Below, in pieces: positions 10,573 through 22,613 of a DNA stretch of 64,000 bases (position 1 is its first letter; each line of letters starts with the position of its first letter). Under the pieces are notes generated by a model. The model had not been told where the DNA came from and did no database searches. It was given only the letters and a program-made list of their open reading frames with translations. The DNA is from Hevea brasiliensis. Taxonomy: Eukaryota; Streptophyta; Magnoliopsida; Malpighiales; Euphorbiaceae. Position numbers and translations under genes: made by a program. Location: assembly GCF_030052815.1 (NCBI RefSeq), contig NC_079497.1:16568258-16632257 (forward strand), in the 5' to 3' direction.

Positions 10573-13500
10573 TGTAACACCCTCCCGATAACCACTCCGT
10601 ACATCTTACTGTTCCGGTGACCGGTGTCGGTCCGGACAGCTAGAATGTCCGGAAAAATATTCAAACTATAAGTCAGGAACCATAATTAACTCAAATATTA
10701 ACAAGAAAAATTTAGTAAAAATTTTAGAAATAAAATACAATCAAGTTAAACGAGCCGGTGCCCTAGCGATGGGTAACCGGAGGGAAGTTGCGGTTCTCGC
10801 AACGAGGAGCCCTAGACCCGGGGGAAAAATTATAAAATAATTTTTGGGACTCCAGAGAAGGGTAATTGAGGTTCCCATGGCATTAGAATGCCAAGAAAAT
10901 ACCTAGAAAAATTTTTCAATCCAGACACCAATTTTGACCCGTTAAGCCAAACGGAGGGCATTTTGGTCATTTCGCCTTCAGAGGTGAATTTTGGCCGACT
11001 TGTCCAGTTAAGTAAATAATTATTATGACTCAAAATATGAATAAATATTGCTAAAAATTAAATTGAAATGTGGTAGAAAAGAAAAGAAAATGCAAAATAA
11101 TGCAAAAATGACATCATTTAAAATTTTCCAACCAATCAAATTTAAGCAAGTCCATAAAAAGGAAATAAAAATGGGTAATGAGGCAGAATTTTAGAAACCC
11201 AAAACCAGCTCCCTCTCCTCTTCTTCACGCCACTCACTCACCCTTACCCATTCCACCATTAACAACCTTTCATCCTTCATCTTTATTAGTTTTCTTCCAC
11301 TAAAAACCCTAACTACCAACACAAAAATTCATTCTATCATCTTGGTGATTATTGTGGGAGCAAAAAGAAAAGGAAACCAAGACTTTGAGGAAGGGAAAAA
11401 TTTGCCCTAAGTGAGGTTAGTGCTACAATCTCATTTTCCTTCTTTTAAATTCTAGTTAGAACATTTTTGAGCTAAGAAATCTTAAGGAATTGAAGTAAAT
11501 TACATGTGTTAAGGGTACCTTCAATTTTCAGCAGCCCTATGGAAGATTGAGTTTGATTGTTTAATAAACTTAGAGTGGCTGGAAATGAGGGTTAAGGTAT
11601 TAAAATGCATGGATATTGAACTAAGTATGTAATTAAGGTTTATGAGTAAATTGATTTGGATATTAGGGTTTGGAAAGGTGAAAGTGTGACTTGGCTTAGG
11701 AAATTGTTAGAGGACATTTTAATGGTCAATTAGTGACCATTTTAGGTAATTTGACTAACAAATGGACTGAAAATGAGGTTGCAAATTGAGTTTGCAAGCT
11801 GCCCTAGGACAGCAGCAGAGGGACTGAAAATTCAGTCCCTTTGCACTGCCATAACTTGGGCAGTGGTAGTCCAATTGAAGTTTGGCCAATTGGACATGAA
11901 ACTAGGCTTATAATGGCACATTTTTGCTGAAGAAACCATGCCCAAAAGACCAAAGCAAGAGGACCAAAACTCAGCCCCAATCCGGATTCCCTGCACTGAC
12001 TGCAGAATTGACCAAATGAACAAGAATCGCTTCATTTGGCCATAACTCACTGTAGATTTGGTCAATTGGCCTGAAATTTTTACAGAAACAAGTTACGACA
12101 TAGAAAAACAACTTTCATGAAGGAAGCTACCCCAAATTATGGCCAGAACCCATTCAACCAAGTGACTCAAGTTACTGTTCATGCAATCGTAGATATGTTA
12201 AATTTCTGCAGAATGCATATCCGACAGCTTGGGTTTTGAGCCATATCTGAGCTAAAAACTCCAAATGGAGTGATTCAAAAAATGAAATTCAACTAGACAA
12301 AATAAGTAACAACTTTCATGTTTTACATTTCCTCAAATTCCAACAGTAATAGTGTCCAATGGAACAGTGAAATTGACTCACCAAAATTGAAAAATCTGTT
12401 TGTGTTGAGTTACACTTTTGAATGGCAAAACACTTAATGCCAACAAGTTTTAAACACCAAATGTGGTATGTTGGAAGTGCCAAAGTTGATGTACACATTT
12501 TTATTCTAAAAGTCAACATTTTTGTTGACCAATGATGAATAGTGACACCAAAAAAGTTGAAATTCACAAATTGACAAATTTAAGAGTTTCAAATGCCCTA
12601 GTATACCTAACAAGATTGGTTTGGATAGTTTGGCATGCCAATAGGGTTCGATTAGCAAGATCGCACATGGCAAAAATGCCATTCGTGATTTCATGGCTTT
12701 TAGCCATTCGACTTTGTATTGAGACTTGGCCTTGTGCGGATATTATTTACACTTGTTAGCTGCTCTGCACACCGGGAGATACGTATGTGACCGATGGTGT
12801 GACGGCCCGAGGTACTAGGTACCCAGTGCCAGTTTACCCGTTATCCAGTCCAATCGTCTAGTGTAGGTTACTTGGGGCAACCAAATGAATAAAAGTGAAC
12901 AACGTTAATGAAACAATGAATATATCAATACCAAACAAAAAAAGCATACACATTCTCTACACATTTATTTTCTTGCTATTTTCTTTTATTATATTATTGC
13001 ACCACTAAGCATTATTGCTTAGCGCGTTGCTTTTGCCACGCGTAGGTACTGGAGATCCCGATCGCGAGCCCAGTAGACCACAGACTGGGTGAGTCCATCC
13101 GGCAGTTCTGCTCAATGTCCGTGTCACCTCGTCACCTGCAGTGCATTGGTAGGACACTAGATGTCATTTTGTCATTTCGTAATTAACTTTTATTTTCTCA
13201 TATGTATTTGGGATTTATGTAATGTAATTTGAGGTTCATGTAAATAATAAAGATTTATGGTCATGTATGGTATTAAATTGAGCATTTAATGGTTGTTTAT
13301 ATATGAGAACCCTGAGAAAGGGATGTTTTGAGAAATGAAAAGGTTGTTGAGACCTGAAATTGACAAATTATTGAGATATTGATATTGAGTTTTATTGATG
13401 ATATTGGAGTTGAGAATGAATGAAATAGTATATTGGAAGTGTTTTTAACAGGTTCCGAAGAACTGTTTTCTCCATTTTTAGCCAGACTCACTGGATTTTC

Positions 13501-13678
13501 CTTAAAATCTTCGGAACCTCAAATGAATAATACTTTTGATAAATAGTTAAAATAAATCATATTTCATAAATTAACTTCAAAAGCATGACACAAATTAAGT
13601 AAGGTATATTAGAGTGTGCCAGTACACCGTGTGGCATTACTTACTCGGGTATACTATACACGGGTAAGGGGTGTCACA
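10573..13678 (+). repeat. 5' LTR of A
   Basis: Begins tgtaacaccctcccgataac and ends gtgtcaca just before the PBS. It matches 18349-21463 over its whole length. Differences cluster where the 3' copy has CAG, CTG or CCGG. Examples are 12010-12041, 12183, 12222, 12679, 12709 and 12737. Confidence 0.95.
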
Positions 13679-13683
13679 TTTAG

Positions 13684-13695
13684 TGGTATCAGAGC
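13684..13695 (+). other. Primer-binding site of A
   Basis: tggtatcagagc, complementary to the 3' end of plant initiator tRNA-Met, six bases after the 5' LTR. This is the usual minus-strand primer site of plant chromoviruses. Confidence 0.9.
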
Positions 13696-13737
13696 CTGGG
13701 GGCATGAGAGAATCATGCTCCACCTGCAGCAGCTGAG

Positions 13738-14945
13738 ACTGGGGGCATGAGAGAATCTGCTCCACCAGCTCAAGCAGAGCCTGCTCAGCCTCCACAGGCC
13801 ATGTTCCAACAAATGGCTGACTTCTTCAGACAAATGGCCGGGGTAATGCCAGCACCATAACCACCACCACCAACTCCACAGCAGAAATCACACCTGGAAA
13901 GGCTAAGGAAGTTTGGAGTCAGGACTTCTATGGCAAGAGAGAAGATGACTCATTGCGGTAGAATTGGTTGAATGTAACGGGCAGAGTCTTAAAACAACTT
14001 CATCGCACCCTGCAGCGTAACTTAGAAGTCGCTATATCCTTGTTACAAGACGATGCCTACGGATGGTGGGACACAAGGTTCATGAAGTGCAGCCAAGTCA
14101 GAATTGGGACTTCTTCCTCTCCGAGTTCAAGAAGAAATATGTGGAATCAGATACGGAAGAGAGAAGAAGGGAATTCATTAACCCGAGGCAGACGCTTGTC
14201 GATGGCGAGTATGAGAAGGAGTTTGTTCGGTTAAGCCGCTATGGAAGGGAAATAGTCCCTAACGGTTGAAAGGTGCAAGAGATTTGAAGAGGGACCGAAT
14301 GACAATATCAAGATACTGCTCAACGCCTTGGGAATCACGCAATTTAGCAAGCTAGTGGAAGCTGCAATAAGGGTTGAAAAAGTGAGAATCAATGAGCAAA
14401 CCAGAAGGGACAGACAGCAGAAGAGGGGACCAGGTCAGTCTAGTTCCACCCCTGGATTTGGGAAGAAGTTTAAGGGTCCTCCTGTACAAAGTTCAGCTCA
14501 GCCACAGGGCCAGGGTCACCTCGTGGGCCTGAGCCACAATACACCCCTAGGAGAGGTCAGTCCACACCATCAGTGGGCAGCTCTCCAGGGATGGGGTTCA
14601 GGGGACCAGCCCCAGCATTTTCTGCGTGTCCACACTGTCAGAAATGGCATAAGGGGGAGTGTTGGAGAGTGACTGGTGCCTGCTTGAGGTGTGGGTCAAC
14701 AGAGCATCAGTTAAGGAACTGTCCACGCAGAACTACTACAGCTGCTCCAACACAAGCAGAAAGACCTGCTCCTGCACCACAGAGAGGTAGAAAATCTGGC
14801 AGATCTGACGCAGTGGGACCATCACAGAGGCCTACATCTGAGCCAGCAGAGAGGCCAGATAACAGACCACCTGCCAGAAATTATGCCTTGAGAGCTCAGG
14901 AGGAGCAAGATGCCCCGGACGTCATCAGGGTAATGCTCCCTCTAC
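13738..14945 (+). pseudogene. gag of A (broken)
   Basis: Gag packages the element RNA into virus-like particles. A Pro/Gln-rich N-terminus (with FFRQMAG near 13830) is followed by the retrotransposon gag domain. DAYGWWDT is near 14051, SEFKKKYVES near 14120, EYEKEFVRLSRYGREIVP near 14207, and GITQFSKLVEAAIRVEKVR at 14331. A CCHC zinc knuckle lies at 14681-14722 (C-x2-C-x4-H-x4-C). The blocks are in different frames. Several breaks lie next to CG-containing words where related copies have CAG or CTG, so some frameshifts may be artefacts. A stop also interrupts the proline run near 13858. Confidence 0.85.
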
Positions 14946-14954
14946 ACTACTCCT

Positions 14955-16095
14955 GTGCATGCATTGGTGGATCCAGGATCCACTCATTCATACATCTGCA
15001 TCAATCTACCCGTAGAAAGGGGGATACTGGTAGGGGAGAGTGACCAAGACATTCTGGTCACTAATCCATTGGGTCACAGTGTGGTAGTGAACAAGGTATA
15101 CAAGGGTTGCCCTTTAAGGATTCAGGGGTATGAATTCTTGGCAGACTTGATTGAGTTACCCTTCCATGAGTTTGACGTGATTTTGGGAATGGACTGGTTG
15201 TCACGTCATCAGGCAATAGTTGATTGCAAATTGAAGAGAATTTCTTTGAAAACCCCTGAGGGAAATGAGATCACAGTTGTAGGGGAAAGGACAGATTTCC
15301 TGTCCAATGTCATCTCAGCCACTGTTGCAAGAAGAATGATGAGAAAAGGCTGTGAAGCCTACCTAGCACATGTGGTGGATACTAGGCAGGCTAAGCCAAA
15401 CTTGAGTGACATACCCACAGTGAGAGACTTCCCAGAAGTATTTCCTGAAGAGTTGCCTGGTTTGCCACCAGAAAGGGAAGTCGAATTTGCTATTGAGACA
15501 TCTGCACAAAGACCCATTTCCATTGCTCCTTATAGGATGGCACCCACTGAATTGAGAGAGTTGAAAACTCAGTTGCAAGAGTTGCTGGATAAGGGGTTCA
15601 TACGCCCCAGTGTGTCACCATGGGGAGCTCCAGTGCTGTTCGTGAAAAAGAAGGATGGGACTTTAAGGCTTTGCATTGATTACCGGCAGTTGAATAAAGT
15701 GACTGTGAAGAACAAATATCCGTTGCCTAGAATTGATGATCCGCTTGATCGATTGAAGGGGGCAGGAGTATTTTCTAAGATTGATCTCGCATCGTGGTAT
15801 CATCGCTGAGGGTAAAGGATATACATGTGCCCAAGACTGCATTCAGGACCCGGTATGGGCATTATGAGTTCCTAGTGATGCCCTTTGGCCTAACAAATGC
15901 ACCAGCGGCATTTATGGACCTTATGAACCGTATCTTCCATCCACACTTAGATCGGTTTGTAGTGGTCTTTATTGATGATATTTTGGTGTATTCCAAGACC
16001 AGGGAAGAACATGATGAGCATTTGAGGATTGTTCTGCAAACCCTGAGAGAAACGAAGTCAGATGCTAAGTCGTCCAAGTGTGACTTTTGGTGAAT
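14955..16095 (+). pseudogene. Protease and reverse transcriptase of A (frameshifted)
   Basis: The first block (14955-15809) has the aspartic protease active site [11 protein letters not shown] and [10 protein letters not shown], then the reverse transcriptase start with [20 protein letters not shown] and [12 protein letters not shown]. It breaks at about 15785-15810. There, related copies read a CAG-containing ...SGYHQL equivalent, and this one has lost a base at CAG. The second block (15794-16093) continues with [17 protein letters not shown] and the catalytic [10 protein letters not shown]. All catalytic residues seen are present. The block ends at a lost base near 16088 (tggtgaat where ggctgaat is expected). 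Confidence 0.9.
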
Positions 16096-16721
16096 GAGAT
16101 AGCATTCCTTGGACACATAGTGTCACCGATGGGATTAGAGTGGATCCCAAGAAAATAGAAGCGATGATGGAATGGAAGCCTCCCGGAAATACAACCGAGG
16201 TCGAAGTTTCTTGGGGCTAGCCGGGTATTACAGAGATTTGTAAAGGATTTTCCCTAATAGCCGCTCCAATGACCAAGTTGTTACACAAGAATGTCGATTT
16301 GACCGAATGACAAATGTCGACTGGGCTTTGAGAGGTTGAAGGCTATGTTGACAGAGGCACCAGCAGTTAACACAAAGGTCGGGAAAGGATTTTGTGGTCT
16401 ACGTGATGCCTCTCATAATGCGTTAGGGTGTGTATTGATGCAAGAGGGGAAGGTGGTCGCCTATGCCTCCGCATACCTAAGGCCACATGAATGTAACTAC
16501 CCTACCCATGATCTAGAGCTTGCAGAATTATCTTCGCATCAAGATATGGAGGCATTACTTGTATGGTGAAAAGTGCTACATTTACATGCACCACAAGAGT
16601 CTAAAATACTTGCCAACCTGAAGGAGCTCAACCTGCAGGCAGGCGATGGATTGAGTTCCTGAAGGATTATGACTGTGTAATTGACTATCATCCTGGGAAG
16701 GCAAATGTAGTTGCTGATGCT
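16096..16721 (+). pseudogene. RT connection and RNase H of A (broken)
   Basis: Removes the RNA strand of the RNA-DNA hybrid during reverse transcription. Recognisable pieces are [13 protein letters not shown] sequence near 16210, DASHNALGCVLMQEGKVVAYAS near 16406, THDLELA near 16505, and the linker HPGKANVVADALSRKS near 16690. Frames change repeatedly, again beside CG words replacing CAG/CTG. Confidence 0.8.
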
Positions 16722-18065
16722 TTGAGTAGAAAGTCCATCACAGCTTTGAGATCATTGAATGCTCGTCTAACCTTGATTCGAGATGGAGCTATTTTGGCTG
16801 AGTTGCAAGTGAGGCCAAACTTGCTACAGCAGATTTTAGATGGGCAGAAGGTAGATGAAAAATTACTGGCTATTATGAGCAAAATCCCAGAGGGAAAAGC
16901 AGCTGACTATGAGGTGAAAACAGATGGGTGTCTGCACTACAAAGGAAGACTGTGTGTACCAGATGATGGGGAATTAAAGGCTAGCATTCTAAAAGAGGCA
17001 CACACCAGTGTATATGCTATGCACCCAGGAAGTACAAAGATGTATCATGATCTGAAGCTTCAGTATTGGTGGCCTGGTATGAAGAAGGACATAGCTGACT
17101 ATGTGACTAAATGCTTGACATGTCAGCAAGTCAAGGCAGAGCACCAAGTTCCATCGGGTTTGCTACAGCCTATACGCATACCTGAATGGAAATGGGATCG
17201 GTTCACCATGGATTTTGTAAGTGGTCTACCTCTCACCCTAAGAAACATGATGCAAAGATGGGTGATAGTTGATAGATTGACAAAGTCAAGACACTTTCTC
17301 GCGATTAAGACCGACTACTCACTAGAGAGGTTAGCGTAATTGTATATCGCTGAGATAGTTAGATCGCATGGAATTCCACTTTCCATCATATCCGATCGAG
17401 ACCCAAGGTTTACATCGAGATTCGGAAGAAGTTGCATGAATCCTTGGGTACACAACTCCATTTCAAAGATGCCTTTCCATCCTCGAGACGATGGGCAATC
17501 GTAAAGAGTAATCCGTAAACGATTGAAACCCGTGAAATTGATACAAATATTGAATCGAAATGATAACAATAACGTGAAATACTTGTCGTCCTTGAGGATA
17601 TCCGAGGAGTTGTGTCACCGAGTTTGAGGGAAGTTGGGATAGATACCTTCCATCGCGTAATTTGCATACAACAATAGCTACCAAGCTAGTATCCAAATGG
17701 CCCCATATGAAGTAATCGTATGGGAGAAAATGTAGAACTCAGCAGTCTGGATGAATTGGGCGAAGACAAATGGTAGGGCTGCACTGTGAAACAGCCGAGG
17801 AGAAGGTGAAATCAATCAAAGCCAACTTAAAGATTGCCTCGCATGCATGTAAATCTTATGCCGACCAAGAGAAAAGAAATAGAATATGTGGTTGGCGACA
17901 AAGTGTTCCTCAAGGTGTCACCATGGAAGAAAGTGATGAGGTTTGGAAGAAAAGGTAAGTTGAGCCCTAGGTTCATTGGCCACTATGAAGTAATTGAACA
18001 TGTGGGTCCAAAGTGGCCTATAGGCTAGCTTTACCACCGAGTGGACAAGATCCATAATGTGTTCC
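16722..18065 (+). pseudogene. Integrase of A (broken)
   Basis: Inserts the cDNA into the genome. The block 16722-17339 carries the HHCC zinc-binding domain (H...H...[12 protein letters not shown] near 17110-17145) and the first catalytic Asp in FTMDFVSGLP. After 17340 the core is scrambled by small changes to about 17760, so the second Asp and the Glu are not readable in one frame. The C-terminal GPY/F-like module (GKLSPRFIGHYEVIEHVG, about 17958-18010) and a VFHVSMLVRYRSDPSH block follow. Confidence 0.85.
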
Positions 18066-18175
18066 ACGTGTCCATGCTCGTAAGATACCGCTCAGATCCT
18101 TCACATGTCATCTCCAGAGAAGAAATTGAAATACAAATGATTTGACATACGAAGAAGAACCTCTACGATCTTGGC

Positions 18176-18337
18176 TCTGAAGTGAGAGAGTTGAGAAACA
18201 AGCAAATTCCATTGGTGAAAGTGCTATGGAGGCACCACAACACCGAGGAAGCAACTTGGGAAAGTGAAGAGACGATGAGGCAACAGTGTCCTCAACTGTT
18301 TGCATCAGGTAAATTTCGAGGACGAAATTTAAATTAG
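18176..18337 (+). pseudogene. Chromodomain at the pol C-terminus of A
   Basis: An open 53-codon stretch ending with TAG at 18335-18337. It has LRNKQIPLVKVLWRHH followed by EEATWESEETMRQQCPQLF, the pattern of the chromodomain fused to chromovirus integrases. It ends in KFRGRNLN, typical of Tekay-like elements, just before the polypurine tract. Such domains are thought to guide insertion to heterochromatin. Upstream frames are broken, so it is not part of an intact protein. Confidence 0.85.
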
Positions 18338-18348
18338 AGGGGAAGAGT
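18330..18348 (+). other. Polypurine tract of A
   Basis: taaattagaggggaagagt immediately before the 3' LTR. The purine run agaggggaagag primes plus-strand DNA synthesis. Confidence 0.85.
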
Positions 18349-21300
18349 TGTAACACCCTCCCGATAACCACTCCGTACATCCTACTGTTCCGGTGACCGG
18401 TGTCGGTCCGGACAGCTAGAATGTCCGGAAAAATATTCAAACTAAAGTCAGGAACCATAATTAACTCAAATATTAACAAGAAAAATTTAGTAAAAATTTT
18501 AGAAATAAAATACAATCAAGTTAAACGAGTAGGTGCCTAGCGATGGGTAATCAAGGGAAGTTGCGGTTCGCAACGAGGAGCCCTAGACTGGGAAAATTAT
18601 AAAATAATTTTTGGGACTCCAGAGAAGGGTAATTGAGGTTCCCATGGCATTAGAATGCCAAGAAAATACCTAGAAAAATTTTTCAATCGGTACAGCCAAT
18701 TTTGACCCGTTAAGCCAAACGGAGGGCATTTTGGTCATTTCGCCTTCAGAGGTGAATTTTGGCCGACTTGTCCAGTTAAGTAAATAATTATTATGACTCA
18801 AAATATGAATAAATATTGCTAAAAATTAAATTGAAATGTGGTAGAAAAGAAAAGAAAATGCAAAATAATGCAAAAATGACATCATTTAAAATTTTCCAAC
18901 CAATCAAATTTAAGCAAGTCCATAAAAAGGAAATAAAAATGGGTAATGAGGCAGAATTTTAGAAACCCAAAACCAGCTCCCTCTCCTCTTCTTCACGCCA
19001 CTCACTCACCCTTACCCATTCCACCATTAACAACCTTTCATCCTTCATCTTTATTAGTTTTCTTCCACTAAAAACCCTAACTACCAACACAAAAATTCAT
19101 TCTATCATCTTGGTGATTATTGTGGGAGCAAAAAGAAAAGGAAACCAAGACTTTGAGGAAGGGAAAAATTTGCCCTAAGTGAGGTTAGTGCTACAATCTC
19201 ATTTTCCTTCTTTTAAATTCTAGTTAGAACATTTTTGAGCTAAGAAATCTTAAGGAATTGAAGTAAATTACATGTGTTAAGGGTACCTTCAATTTTCAGC
19301 AGCCCTATGGAAGATTGAGTTTGATTGTTTAATAAACTTAGAGTGGCTGGAAATGAGGGTTAAGGTATTAAAATGCATGGATATTGAACTAAGTATGTAA
19401 TTAAGGTTTATGAGTAAATTGATTTGGATATTAGGGTTTGGAAAGGTGAAAGTGTGACTTGGCTTAGGAAATTGTTAGAGGACATTTTAATGGTCAATTA
19501 GTGACCATTTTAGGTAATTTGACTAACAAATGGACTGAAAAATGAGGTTGCAAATTGAGTTTGCAAGCTGCCCTAGGACAGCAGCAGAGGGACTGAAAAT
19601 TCAGTCCCTTTGCACTGCCATAACTTGGGCAGTGGTAGTCCAATTGAAGTTTGGCCAATTGGACATGAAACTAGGCTTATAATGGCACATTTTTGCTGAA
19701 GAAACCATGCCCAAAAGACCAAAGCAAGAGGACCAAAACTCAGCCCCAATCCGGATACCCTGCACTGAATTCTGCAGAATTGACCAAATGAACAGTAACT
19801 GTTCATTTGGCCATAACTCACTGTAGATTTGGTCAATTGGCCTGAAATTTTTACAGAAACAAGTTACGACATAGACAAACAACTTTCATGAAGGAAGCTA
19901 CCCCAAATTATGGCCAGAACCCATTCAACCAAGTGACTCAAGTTACTGTTCATGCACTGTAGATATGTTAAATTTCTGCAGAATGCATATCCGGACAGCT
20001 TGGGTTTTTGAGCCATATCTGGAGCTAAAAAACTCCAAATGGAGTGATTCAAAAAATGAAATTCAACTAGACAAAATAAGGAACAACTTTCATGTTTTAC
20101 ATTTCCTCAAATTCCAACAGTAACAGTGTCCAATGGAACAGTGAAATTGACTCACCAAAATTGAAAAATCTGTTTGTGTTGAGTTACACTTTTGAATGGC
20201 AAAAACACTTAATGCCAACAAGTTTTAAACACCAAATGTGGTATGTTGGGAGTGCCAAAGTTGATGTACACATTTTTATTCTAAAAGTCAACATTTTTGT
20301 TGACCAATGATGAATAGTGACACCAAAAAAGTTGAAATTCACAAATTGACAAATTTAAGAGTTTCAAATGCCCTAGTATACCTAACAAGATTGGTTTGGA
20401 TAGTTTGGCATGCCAATAGGGTTCGATTAGCAAGATCGCACATGGCAAAAAATCCATACAGTGATATCATGGCTATAAGCCATTCTGACTTTGTATTGAG
20501 ACTTGGCCTTGTGCCGGATATTATTTACAGCTTGTTAGCTGTTCTGTTGCACACCGGGAGATACGTATGTGACCGATGGTGTGACGGCCCGAGGTACTAG
20601 GTACCCAGTGCCAGTTTACCCGTTATCCAGTCCAATCGTCTAGTGTAGGTTACTTGGGGCAACCAAATGAATAAAAGTGAACAACGTTAATGAAACAATG
20701 AATATATCAATACCAAACAAAAAAAGCATACACATTCTCTACACATTTATTTTCTTGCTATTTTCTTTTATTATATTATTGCACCACTAAGCATTATTGC
20801 TTAGCGCGTTGCTTTTGCCACGCGTAGGTACTGGAGATCCCGATCGCGAGCCCAGTAGACCACAGACTGGGTGAGTCCATCCGGCAGTTCTGCTCAGTGT
20901 CCGTGTCACCTCGTCACCTGCAGTGCATTGGTAGGACACTAGATGTCATTTTGTCATTTTGTAATTAACTTTTTATTTTCTCATATGTATTTGGGATTTA
21001 TGTAATGTAATTTGAGGTTCATGTAAATAATAAAGATTTATGGTCATGTATGGTATTAAATTGAGCATTTAATGGTTGTTTATATATGAGAACCCTGAGA
21101 AAGGGATGTTTTGAGAAATGAAAAGGTTGTTGAGACCTGAAATTGACAAATTATTGAGATATTGATATTGAGTTTTATTGATGATATTGGAGTTGAGAAT
21201 GAATGAAATAGTATATTGGAAGTGTTTTTAACAGGTTCCGAAGAACTGTTTTCTCCATTTTTAGCCGGTACTTCGCCGGATTTTCCTTAAAATCTTCGGA

Positions 21301-21463
21301 ACCTCAAATGAATAATACTTTTGATAAATAGTTAAAATAAATCATATTTCATAAATTAACTTCAAAAGCATGACACAAATTAAGTAAGGTATATTAGAGT
21401 GTGCCAGTACACCGTGTGGCATTACTTACTCGGGTATACTGTACACGGGTAAGGGGTGTCACA
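18349..21463 (+). repeat. 3' LTR of A
   Basis: 3115 bp, tgtaacaccc...gtgtcaca, followed directly by TSD ttgat. It retains more CAG/CTG sites than the 5' copy. At 19782-19812 it has the conserved palindrome (gaccaaatgaacagt, one base, near-complement). Confidence 0.95.
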
Positions 21464-21468
21464 TTGAT

Positions 21469-21955
21469 AGTATGAGCATGATTTTATTGAATGGAAAATT
21501 TATTGTGAAATTAATCAAGCGTCTGCCTGTTCCTATTCCGTTGTGTGCTATAATTATCATTCACTAAGCCTTAGCTCAAACCACGTTTTCTCTGTTTATT
21601 ATCTGTTTCAGATCAGTAGAATTCTACAGCTGATCCAAATATTCAGTCCAATTTTTAGAGAGGGACAATTTTTAATTTGTTCTCATGGTATGCCCGAATT
21701 CATATTTCCTCGGACTAATAATTAGTTTAATTTATTGAACAGTTTAAGTTTTTATTTGAAATCTGTAGAGACTCTGCAGTTTACTTATAGGATATTTATG
21801 ATGTTTATTCGGTATTTTGTTTATTTGGATTTTTTTTATTTTTTTGGAATTAGTAAGTGACAATATATTTATTTAAGATACTCTGATAAGGCTTGCATGA
21901 TTTAAGAATACTTAAATTATACGCCGATCATGACACATAATTTTGGATTGTGACA
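21469..21955 (+). repeat. 5' LTR of B, second part
   Basis: Continues B's 5' LTR after element A (agtatgagcatgattttatt, matching about 26888 in the 3' LTR) and ends ttgtgaca. Confidence 0.92.
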
Positions 21956-21959
21956 AAGT

Positions 21960-21971
21960 TGGTATCAGAGC
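21960..21971 (+). other. Primer-binding site of B
   Basis: tggtatcagagc, four bases after the 5' LTR, complementary to initiator tRNA-Met. Confidence 0.9.
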
Positions 21972-22099
21972 CCGGTTGAGGTCTAGTAAACTTGCGGAGC
22001 ATAGGATCCTTAACATCTTTTCAGTTTATCATTGCTTTAGATATCTGCGTCCTTCGTACTTTTTCACCTGTCTTAATTTAGCTCCCATTTTCATATTTA

Positions 22100-22613
22100 A
22101 TTTATTAAAATGAATAGGTGCCTGAGTCTGTTAAACGTAAGAGGAGAGCTAGGGCCAAGGGTCTTAATGGTGAAAACCTTGATCTAATAAGGGAGGTACC
22201 ACCTCAAATTATTAATAAGACATATGAATAAACGCCTATGGCTAAGACTGGGGCACAACCATTCCTTTGTTTCTCCATACTTTTTCATGATATTTAGTAC
22301 ACCACCTATTTTGTTAGAGTGTCCTTTATCTGTTTCAACACCTATGGGGAATGTAATAGACACTGATATGGTGTAGAGGGGATGTATAATTCACATTGGA
22401 GATAGGGAATTAGCTACAGATCTTGTTTCTTTAGATATGTTTGAGTTTGATGTGATTTTAGGCATGGATTGGTGAGCCATTTATCACGTTTCAGTGGATT
22501 GTCATAATAAAGTTGTACTCTTTAAAATTCCTGGAGAGGTAGAATTTCAATTTCAGGGAGATCATAGTATAGCCTCTAGTAATCTTATCTCAGTAGTGAG
22601 TGCTAGCTGATTA
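22100..22613 (+). pseudogene. gag start fused by deletion to protease remnant of B
   Basis: A short basic stretch (VKRKRRARAKGLNGENL near 22120) could be the gag N-terminus. About 100 bases later the sequence reads HSF-like then FSTPPILLECPLSVSTPMGN, which is the part just after the protease active site. [11 protein letters not shown] follows near 22442. So the gag domain, zinc knuckle and catalytic Asp of protease are missing. Stops interrupt it at about 22374 and 22473. Confidence 0.65.

Larger units (their letters stand above)
10573..21463 (+). mobile_element. Chromovirus A (Tekay/Del-like), full-length, nested in B
   Basis: A 10,891-bp LTR retrotransposon with perfect TSD ttgat at 10568-10572 and 21464-21468. 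LTRs of 3106 and 3115 bp begin tgtaacaccc and end gtgtcaca. The order is PBS, gag with a zinc knuckle, protease, reverse transcriptase, RNase H, integrase, chromodomain, polypurine tract. The LTRs are very similar, so the insertion is recent compared with B and E. The reading frames are broken by many small changes at CAG/CTG sites, which may be sequence error rather than decay. Confidence 0.95.

Noticed and set aside
12532..12759. Open frames in the LTRs of A (also 11832-12065, 20307-20600, 19601-19882)
   Set aside because: Present identically in both LTRs, with no domain; chance frames in LTR sequence.
18108..18515. 135-codon minus-strand frame
   Set aside because: Antisense shadow over the chromodomain and the 3' LTR start of A.
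10573..21463. Element A as ancient and heavily decayed, judged from its broken frames
   Set aside because: LTRs are very similar and the TSD perfect; the breaks concentrate at CAG/CTG words, which argues against age as the cause.
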